Shown here: one piece after another, positions 57,973-64,000 of the stretch | Position numbering within the stretch: the first letter of the stretch is position 1 | Layout of the letters: every line of letters starts with the position of its first letter | From: Micavibrio_B sp964633355 | GTDB lineage: Bacteria > Pseudomonadota > Alphaproteobacteria > Micavibrionales > Micavibrionaceae | Assembly (NCBI GenBank): GCA_964633355.1 | Contig: CAZWGO010000001.1 | Span: 124,001 to 188,000 of the forward strand | Length of the DNA: 64,000 nt | Direction: 5' to 3' | Notes under the pieces: generated by a model | What the model saw: only the letters and a program-made list of their open reading frames with translations | Database searches by the model: none | What the model was told of the DNA's origin: nothing | Made by a program: the position numbers and the translations under genes

Positions 57973-58461
57973 CTAGTTTACACTCATCATTGAATTAAGG
58001 AGTTTCGGTACATCCAGAATAACAAGCAGTTTTCCCGACAGGCGGTAGATGCCAAGCGAAACGCCACGCCATGCCGGGTCGAGCGTTGCAGGCGTATTCT
58101 CATAGTCATCGTCATAAAGCGATAAAACATCGCCGACATTGTCGATGATCAGACTGTAGAGTTCATGATCGTTTTCGACGACGACACTCATGCGTTTTGT
58201 GGCGTCTTCCGGAGCAGGTAAACCAAGGCAGGTACGAACATCGATAGCAGTTACAATACGCCCGCGAAGATTGAGTGCGCCTGCAACTTGCGGCGGAGAT
58301 AGCGGAATTTTAGTAACTTTCTGGTGGCCAAGAACATCCTGCACTTGCAAAATCGGTATACCGAACATCTGGCCACCGATATAAATCGTCAGAAAGTCAC
58401 GGGTCTTGCCCGTACGCATGATTTTTTTGGTATCTTGAGATTGGGTTTCGGTATGTTCCAT
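57973..58461 (-). CDS. cheW: Chemotaxis coupling protein CheW
   Basis: 162 residues with the CheW beta fold: FLTIYIGGQMFGIPILQVQDVLG, PPQVAGALNLRGRIVTAIDV with the family signature, and DNVGDVLSLYDDDYE. Connects receptors to CheA in the signalling array. A charged ~18-residue N-terminal extension precedes the fold. The ATG overlaps the cheA stop by one base (TAATG), so production is coupled to the kinase. Confidence 0.95.
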   Translation of the reverse strand: MEHTETQSQDTKKIMRTGKTRDFLTIYIGGQMFGIPILQVQDVLGHQKVTKIPLSPPQVAGALNLRGRIVTAIDVRTCLGLPAPEDATKRMSVVVENDHELYSLIIDNVGDVLSLYDDDYENTPATLDPAWRGVSLGIYRLSGKLLVILDVPKLLNSMMSVN

Positions 58462-61190
58462 TATACGATTTCCCCTTCAATAAAGGTTTGATTGATCGCA
58501 TTCAGCAATGTGTCGCGGTCGAATTTTGCGACATATTTATTGAAGCCGACTTTATAGCCGTGATCGATATCTTTTTGTGTGGCGTGGCTGGACAGCGCCA
58601 TCATCGGCGTATCCTGCCATTCGCGGCCAGCGCGGACGCGGGTTGCGAATTCAAAGCCGTCCATATCGGGCATTTCGATATCCGAAATAATCAGATCGAA
58701 TTTCTGGCCGTTTTCCGCTAGTTCTAGCGCCTTGATCGGGCTTTCCAGGCTTGTGACATCATAACCGGCAACGGATAGAAGCGGGGTTAGCATGTTGCGG
58801 AAGAACGGTGAATCATCGATGAGTAAAACGCGGCGACGTCCGCTATCATGCTTGCCAAAGCCGCTGCTGAAATCCTCATCACCATGATTTTTGAAAAAAT
58901 TAGCGTTAAGCTTTTTCAGATAATAACCGACATCGACAATTTCGGTGGCCTGATCGTTGATAATAGTCGAACCGATAACACCGTCTGAAGAGGTGCCGGG
59001 TTGAATGGAGATATATTCTTCCTGAATATCGACGATCTGGTCGACGATAATACCTACCGATGTGTCGCGGTCTGAAAAGACCAGTAAAGGTTTTTCCTCT
59101 TCAGATTTTAAATCGACACTGCTGCTGAACGGCATCAAGGTCATCAACTTACCGCGATATTGAACCATCATCTTGCCGCCGGCATGTTCGATTTTATCGA
59201 TACTGATGTTTTCAAGGCGGGAAATAAGGGAGAGTGGCACGGCCTTGGGAGATTCGTCGCCGGCCTGAAAGAGAAGCAGGGAAGTGCGAAGCTGGCCCTG
59301 ATGATAATCTTTATCTTCCTCGCCAACCGCAGTTTCTGTTTCAATATCGCCGGTCGATTTGGCAATGCCGTTCGGGTCCAAAATCATAATGACAGAACCG
59401 TCGCCAAGGATCGTGTTGCCGGAGAATAATTCGATATTCTTGAGTATTTTGGGGACCGGCTTGACCACGATTTCTTCCGTATCGAAAACGCGGTCGACGA
59501 TAATACCAAAGCGGTAAGAGCCGACTTGTGTCACGATTATATATTTGTGATCGAAACGGTCGACGCCTTTCTGGGTCAATTCAAGTTTCAAGACTGACGA
59601 TAATTCCACAAGCGGTAATAACTTATTGCGCAAGCGGAAAACAGGCGTGTCATTGATAATCTCAATGCGATTGTCGGATGACTGGCTGACCAGCACTAAT
59701 TCGTTGACAGAGAGCTGGGGAATAGCGAATTTTTCACCTGATGTTTCAACGATGAGAGAAGAAACGATGGCTAAAGTCAGCGGAATTTTAATCGTAAAGG
59801 TGGAGCCTTTACCTTCAATGGAATTAAGCTCGATAGAGCCGCCGATTTTCTCGATATTGGTGCGCACAACGTCCATGCCGACACCGCGACCCGAAACGGA
59901 AGTGACCTTATCGGCGGTAGAGAAACCGGCTTTGAAAATATATTGCTGAATTTGCTGCATCGACATTTTGTCGATTTCATCCTGCGTGGCTAGACCGTTC
60001 TGAATGATCTTCGCCTTGATCTTCTCCATCGGCAGGCCTTTACCGTCATCGATAATCTGGATGATGATGTGACCGCCTTCATGGAAGGCTTTGAGAGTAA
60101 TCGTTCCTGTTTCAGGCTTACCGGCTTTGGCGCGGTCTGCCGGACCTTCGACGCCATGATCTCCGGAGTTGCGGACCATGTGAGTGAGTGGGTCCTTGAT
60201 CATATCGAGAACCTGACGGTCCAGCTCGGTATTCTCGCCGACCATGACGAGATCTATTTTCTTGCCAAGTTCAATGGAAAGATCGCGGATAATACGCGGC
60301 AGTTTCGCCCATGCGTTGCCGATCGGCTGCATACGCGTTTTCATGACGCCGTCCTGAAGGTCGGATACGACATGGTTGAGGCGTTGAAGCGGTGTCGCCA
60401 GTTCGTTTTCTTTCTGGCTGCGGGTAATTTGCAACAGCTGGTTACGGGTCAGAACAAGTTCTGACACCATCGTCATCAGGTTTTCCAGTACTTCGACATT
60501 GACGCGTAGCGACTGGTTGGCAAGGGATGATTCACCATCGGCTTTTGGCTCTTTCGGCGCAGCAGCAGGCGCGGCGGCCACGGCGACTTCTTTTGATGGC
60601 TCGGGTGCGAGTGGCGGCGGTGGTGGCGGCGCTTCTACAACTGGTGCAGCTTGCATCATATCCATCGGACCGGGTGTCATGTCAAAAATTCTTTGCAGCT
60701 CATCACTGTCCATTGGCTCGGCGCTATAAACTTTTTCAGGCGCTGCCGGTGTAGGTGGTGGCGGAGGGGGGGCTTCTACAACAACGGGGGCAGCTTCAGC
60801 CGGTTTCGCTTCTCGGCCTTCGAATACAACGTCGAGTTTTTCAATCAGTTCGGCATCGGAACCTTCGGCTTCTGTCCCGTGCGATTCAATATGTTCGAGT
60901 AACATACGCACGCGGTCGAGAGATTCAAGAATGAGAGTTACATAAGCGGGAGTGACGCTTAGATTACCATCGCGGAAACGACCCATAACGTTTTCGGCAT
61001 GGTGCGCAACTTTTTCAAGGCGCGGCAGGCCGAGAAATCCACATGTGCCTTTGATCGTGTGCATCAGGCGGAAAATTTTCCCGATCAAATCCTTGTCGTT
61101 CGGATTTTGTTCGAGCTTGATAAGATCTCTATCAAGCTCACCAAGGCCTTCATTGGTTTCGGTGATAAACTCGGCAATTAAATCGTCCAT
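58461..61190 (-). CDS. cheA: Chemotaxis histidine kinase CheA with two CheW-like domains and a receiver
   Basis: 909 residues. HPt (residues 1-110) with His44 (LMHTIKGTCGFLG). A linker of ~110 residues replaces the CheY-binding P2 domain; it is Pro/Ala-rich with two EAPPPPPP repeats. Dimerisation (~225-290, VEVLENLMTMVSELVLTRNQ), ATPase (GDHGVEGP, DDGKGLP, GRGVGMDVV), CheW domain (~470-605). A second CheW-like stretch (~640-755, LLLFQAGDESPKAVPLSLISRLE) and a receiver (~785-905) with Asp in LIISDIEMPDMDG follow. This is CheA of the CheAY-like hybrid class with a doubled coupling domain. The start is supported by AGAAGGACATT-region spacing upstream at 61190. CheW lies downstream with a one-base overlap. 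Confidence 0.96.
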   Translation of the reverse strand: MDDLIAEFITETNEGLGELDRDLIKLEQNPNDKDLIGKIFRLMHTIKGTCGFLGLPRLEKVAHHAENVMGRFRDGNLSVTPAYVTLILESLDRVRMLLEHIESHGTEAEGSDAELIEKLDVVFEGREAKPAEAAPVVVEAPPPPPPTPAAPEKVYSAEPMDSDELQRIFDMTPGPMDMMQAAPVVEAPPPPPPLAPEPSKEVAVAAAPAAAPKEPKADGESSLANQSLRVNVEVLENLMTMVSELVLTRNQLLQITRSQKENELATPLQRLNHVVSDLQDGVMKTRMQPIGNAWAKLPRIIRDLSIELGKKIDLVMVGENTELDRQVLDMIKDPLTHMVRNSGDHGVEGPADRAKAGKPETGTITLKAFHEGGHIIIQIIDDGKGLPMEKIKAKIIQNGLATQDEIDKMSMQQIQQYIFKAGFSTADKVTSVSGRGVGMDVVRTNIEKIGGSIELNSIEGKGSTFTIKIPLTLAIVSSLIVETSGEKFAIPQLSVNELVLVSQSSDNRIEIINDTPVFRLRNKLLPLVELSSVLKLELTQKGVDRFDHKYIIVTQVGSYRFGIIVDRVFDTEEIVVKPVPKILKNIELFSGNTILGDGSVIMILDPNGIAKSTGDIETETAVGEEDKDYHQGQLRTSLLLFQAGDESPKAVPLSLISRLENISIDKIEHAGGKMMVQYRGKLMTLMPFSSSVDLKSEEEKPLLVFSDRDTSVGIIVDQIVDIQEEYISIQPGTSSDGVIGSTIINDQATEIVDVGYYLKKLNANFFKNHGDEDFSSGFGKHDSGRRRVLLIDDSPFFRNMLTPLLSVAGYDVTSLESPIKALELAENGQKFDLIISDIEMPDMDGFEFATRVRAGREWQDTPMMALSSHATQKDIDHGYKVGFNKYVAKFDRDTLLNAINQTFIEGEIV

Positions 61191-61293
61191 ACGGATTCTC
61201 CACTAGAAGGACATTTATGACGCAGCGGGGGCTAAAAGCGAAAGTGCATGCTTCTCTTCTAAAGTGCCTGAAAGCGGTTAACGCTTCGTTACT

Positions 61294-61938
61294 TTATCGG
61301 AATGCAACCGAATAAGTGACACGATTATCACCGGTTTCTTTCAGAAGGATAATAAATCCATAACTTTCGGCGATCAGGCTCAAAGCATACGGGTGTACGA
61401 GGCGCGGGTCGATCTCTTCCGGCGGCAGGCTGCGAGCCAAGGCTTGCTCTACATTTTCCCGAACAATAGCGCCTTCGCCTTCGGCGCGGATCAGGGTTTC
61501 GGTCGCGCTCCCCGGATCGACATAGACGGTGCCGCCTTTTGGCAGGCCTTCCATGGCGAGCATCATCGCGCCCATCAAAACCTTGGCAAAGCCGGGTGTT
61601 TTAGAATCGATGCCAAGGGAGCTGAACGGGTCCCAGCTTTGACGGATTTTACCATCGGCCCGGGTAAGGGCACCGAATGTTTTCTGGATATCTTCCGGCT
61701 TTATATTGCCGTCGCGGCCACCAGCGCCATAGGCGATGCGAAATGCCTGCAATCGGGCAGCGGCGGCTTGTGCACTATGGCCGATCAATTCGGAAGCCTG
61801 TTTTATGCTTTCCGGATCGTCGCCCGCTTCTTCCATAAATTCGAGGCCGTTATTGATCGCTCCGACCGGCGAAATCAGGTCATGGCAGATACGGGAGGCG
61901 AGGAGTTCTAAAATAGCGGCTTCGTGCTTGGCGGTCAT
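61294..61938 (-). CDS. chpT: Histidine phosphotransferase ChpT
   Basis: Phosphotransferase of the CckA-ChpT-CtrA/CpdR relay that controls the alphaproteobacterial cell cycle. About 214 residues from ATG 61938 (AAAGGATCCCCGCC before it); a TTG at 61962 would extend it by eight. The dimerisation helix has the phospho-accepting His in ASRICHDLISPVGAINNGLEF, which is the ChpT signature, and the C-terminal part is a degenerate ATPase-like fold without ATP-binding boxes. It is the first gene before cheA, 103 bases upstream on the same strand, which is unusual context for chpT. Confidence 0.9.
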   Translation of the reverse strand: MTAKHEAAILELLASRICHDLISPVGAINNGLEFMEEAGDDPESIKQASELIGHSAQAAAARLQAFRIAYGAGGRDGNIKPEDIQKTFGALTRADGKIRQSWDPFSSLGIDSKTPGFAKVLMGAMMLAMEGLPKGGTVYVDPGSATETLIRAEGEGAIVRENVEQALARSLPPEEIDPRLVHPYALSLIAESYGFIILLKETGDNRVTYSVAFR

Positions 61939-61997
61939 GGCGGGGATCCTTTGTTCCGACAAAGTAGCAAAGTCCGCCGAGATTGGAAGCCTAAAAA

Positions 61998-62930
61998 CTA
62001 AGCCGCGCGCGTTTTAGCTTCTTTACCAGTTTCCATGGTCATGCGCAGGCGCTCGATCATGAAGTTGGTCAGCTCTTCGGCCAGTTTTGGTTTGGTCATC
62101 GCATAGGCGATCTGGGCTTTGACAAAGCCAATATCGGAACCACAGTCAAGGCGTTCACCTTCGACTTCATAGGCCGTAAATGGAGATATTTTCAACAGTT
62201 CAACCATGGCATCCGTTAGCTGGATCTCGCCGCCGGCGCCTGTCATGTTTTTCTCAACCATCGCATCGAGAACAGGCATGATTTCGCCGCTTAAGATGTA
62301 ACGTCCAATAACAGCCAGATTTGATGGTGCATTTTCAAGCGCAGGTTTTTCAACAAAGCCTTTAACAAGCGTGCCACGGCCGTTATTCTGGCCCGGCGTA
62401 ATGATGCCGTATTTATTGACGTCTGCATCAGGGACTTCCATCGACGCGATAATGTTATGACCGGTGCGGGCATATTCCTCGGCCATTTGCTGCATGCAGG
62501 ATTTTCCCGCGCAGAGCATAAAATCGTCTGGCAGCATCACGGCAAAGGATTCATCTTTTGAAATATAATCGCGGGCACACCAGACCGCATGACCCAAGCC
62601 CAGCGCTTTGTCTTGCATAGCGATTTTAAGGCTACCCTTCGGCAAAGTGACGGCGTTGACGATATCCATCTGAGCCTGTTTATTGCGGCGGGACAAAGTC
62701 TCCATCAAGTCAGGCGCTTCTTCAAAATGCTGGCAGAGCATTTCCTTGCCGGTGCTAATCACGAAGATAAAATTTTCAACGCCTGCGGCTTTGGCTTCGT
62801 CAACGGCCAGCTGAATGAGCGGCATATCGACGATGGGCAACATTTCTTTAGGCATGACTTTGGTGGCTGGCAAAAGGCGGGTGCCAAGGCCGGCGACGGG
62901 AAATACAGCAGTTTTCAGTGTCTTTGTCAT
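61998..62930 (-). CDS. galU: UTP-glucose-1-phosphate uridylyltransferase GalU
   Basis: Makes UDP-glucose for envelope polysaccharides and osmoregulation. 310 residues with the nucleotidyltransferase loop FPVAGLGTRLLPATKVMPKEMLP, then VDEAKAAGVENFIFV, the QDKALGLGHAV segment and GFVEKPALENAPSNLAVIGRY. Ends in a basic tail. The start is preceded by GGCTTATTAA, a weak site. It lies 59 bases upstream of chpT on the same strand. Confidence 0.97.
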   Translation of the reverse strand: MTKTLKTAVFPVAGLGTRLLPATKVMPKEMLPIVDMPLIQLAVDEAKAAGVENFIFVISTGKEMLCQHFEEAPDLMETLSRRNKQAQMDIVNAVTLPKGSLKIAMQDKALGLGHAVWCARDYISKDESFAVMLPDDFMLCAGKSCMQQMAEEYARTGHNIIASMEVPDADVNKYGIITPGQNNGRGTLVKGFVEKPALENAPSNLAVIGRYILSGEIMPVLDAMVEKNMTGAGGEIQLTDAMVELLKISPFTAYEVEGERLDCGSDIGFVKAQIAYAMTKPKLAEELTNFMIERLRMTMETGKEAKTRAA

Positions 62931-63061
62931 TTAATAAGCCTATATAAAATTGTTGCTTTGCACAAGAACATCAAACGCAGGATTTAATTTGGAGTTCCAT
63001 TTTATTTCAGAAGCTTATGACATATGCGTTATAGAAAAGTCAAGTTATGAAAAAATATATT

Positions 63062-63898
63062 TCAGGCTTTTTTAGGATAACCTTTATGTCTCTCCGGCGC
63101 GATAAAACGCAATAATTGTCTGATTTCCTGTCGTGCTGCCATGGCCGACATCGTCAACTGAGTTTCAGGATCCTGTTTCAGGTCGAGAAGGGTCAGGCCC
63201 TTTGGGAATAATTCACGAAAGATCAAATTCTCGGTAAAGCCGGGCGCGATACGAAAATCGAATTTTTCCGACATTTTTTCGAGAAGCGCCGCTATATCCT
63301 TTTTGTTCTCGGATTCGACATGGGACAGGCGGTTTCGCATGACGATCCAGTCGATATCCCTGTTTTCTGCCCCGAGTTTCGCAAGGCGGGAATTCTGGAC
63401 AAGTTTCGTGTAGATGGACGGTGCCTTGATCATGCGCGTGGCTGTATCGAGTTTTCCGAGAACGTCGAGATCGATATAGGAGTCATTGAGCGGAGTTACA
63501 ATGGTATCGGCATGGGCATGTGCCAATTGCGACAAAAACGTATCAGCCCCCGGCGTATCGATAATAATGAAATCTACATTGGGTTTCATCTCGGCCAAAG
63601 CGGAGAGTAAAAAATCGCGGTCGGCGGTTTCGGCCTCGATTTTATTGGCCGCGTCTGACTTTTCAATCGGAAAATGAAGCGGGGCGGGCAGATCGTCTTT
63701 TTCGCGCGTGATAAATTCGAAACGGTTGGCAAGATAGCGGGTCAAAGTGCCTTGCCGGGCATCCAGATCGATGGTCGCAACATTATAGCCAAGTCGCAAG
63801 AGGCCGATAGCAGCATGCATGGCGGTGGTCGATTTACCCGACCCGCCTTTTTCATTACCGAAAACGATGATATGCGCTTGAGAAGTATTTGAAGACAT
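63062..63898 (-). CDS. mipZ: MipZ-type ParA/MinD ATPase (division-site placement)
   Basis: 278 residues of the ParA/MinD superfamily. The deviant Walker A is GNEKGGSGKSTTAMH at ~13-27 and the switch IDLDARQGTLTRYL follows. A strand with IIIDTPGADTFLSQLA serves as the Walker B/switch II region. The extended C-terminal half (VQNSRLAKLGAENRDIDWIVMRNRLSH, then FDFRIAPGFTENLIFRELFPKGLTLLDL) is specific to MipZ, which forms a polar gradient that keeps FtsZ at mid-cell. It is typical of alphaproteobacteria. The gene is first in its strand group here. Confidence 0.95.
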   Translation of the reverse strand: MSSNTSQAHIIVFGNEKGGSGKSTTAMHAAIGLLRLGYNVATIDLDARQGTLTRYLANRFEFITREKDDLPAPLHFPIEKSDAANKIEAETADRDFLLSALAEMKPNVDFIIIDTPGADTFLSQLAHAHADTIVTPLNDSYIDLDVLGKLDTATRMIKAPSIYTKLVQNSRLAKLGAENRDIDWIVMRNRLSHVESENKKDIAALLEKMSEKFDFRIAPGFTENLIFRELFPKGLTLLDLKQDPETQLTMSAMAARQEIRQLLRFIAPERHKGYPKKA

Positions 63899-63912
63899 AG
63901 AAATCTATATTG

Positions 63913-63976
63913 CCACGAAGACGCGAAGACACGAAGAGGCTTTTTAAAAAACTTCGTGACTTCGGGACTTCGTGGC
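63913..63976. repeat. Inverted dispersed repeat at end of window
   Basis: CACGAAGACGCGAAGACACGAAG is followed by its inverse CTTCGTGACTTCGGGACTTCGTGGC, making a ~64-base hairpin. It is of the same broad type as the ACCACGGAG repeats at 42.8 and 44.5 kb. Confidence 0.75.
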
Positions 63977-64000
63977 CTAGAATACATCTATGAAAACAGC

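Noticed and set aside
1..64000. tRNA and rRNA genes
   Set aside because: I read the intergenic stretches for TTCGAATC-type T-loops and anticodon arms and found no convincing tRNA; this is by eye and not a substitute for a dedicated search.

Overview
The window reads as a contiguous piece of an alphaproteobacterial chromosome of medium G+C. The best lineage markers are a MipZ division-site ATPase, the histidine phosphotransferase ChpT (a CtrA-phosphorelay component), and a chemotaxis operon in which chpT leads cheA-W-Y-B-R. Many long proteins are unrecognisable and short palindromic repeats are abundant. This would suit a Micavibrio-like or similarly divergent lineage, but that placement is inference. 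No rRNA, tRNA, transposase, integrase or CRISPR array was seen.

Layout. 1-5 kb: the 3' part of nhaA, unknown genes, a protein with a zincin motif, and an isocitrate dehydrogenase whose cofactor-site residues look NAD-type. 5-6 kb: a two-gene HTH/Fic module of the mobile mystery protein type, between two related palindromes. 6-10.7 kb: a seven-gene leftward cluster of unknown genes with internal duplications and related neighbours, followed by folD. 11.6-15.7 kb: an unknown protein whose 3' end lies in a dispersed palindrome, small membrane and TPR proteins, YggT and a secreted zincin-like protein. 15.8-18.8 kb: a hybrid histidine kinase converging on a lone receiver. 19-23 kb: an unknown membrane protein, then two adjacent proteins resembling the RAP/octotricopeptide RNA-binding families of organelles. 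23.4-26.1 kb: acnA.

26-36 kb holds unknown genes, a second cytosolic zincin-like protein, an ELM1-like protein, an orphan 59-residue Flp-type pilin, a TVP38 membrane protein, a divergent HxlR/flavodoxin pair and a secreted endonuclease/exonuclease/phosphatase-fold protein. 36-42.3 kb: an outer-membrane barrel, a soluble PAS-PAS chemoreceptor, a GNAT, small exported proteins, an SDR and a glutaredoxin-MauE fusion. 42.4-42.75 kb: a candidate structured leader RNA in front of a 37-residue membrane peptide. 43-47.3 kb: LprI-like proteins, a repeat cluster, a lipoprotein coupled to lepA, and an I78-type protease inhibitor. 47.4-53.6 kb: three long unknown proteins in A+T-richer DNA and a small HTH-like gene that may be frameshifted.

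53.7-64 kb returns to core genes: purH, the chpT-cheAWYBR operon, galU and mipZ. The operon encodes a complete excitation and adaptation pathway: a CheA kinase with two CheW-like domains and its own receiver, CheW, CheY, CheB and CheR. It has no receptor of its own, so the soluble PAS-PAS receptor at 36.7 kb is the only candidate input in the window. Because chpT shares the operon, chemotaxis and the cell-cycle phosphorelay may be co-expressed.
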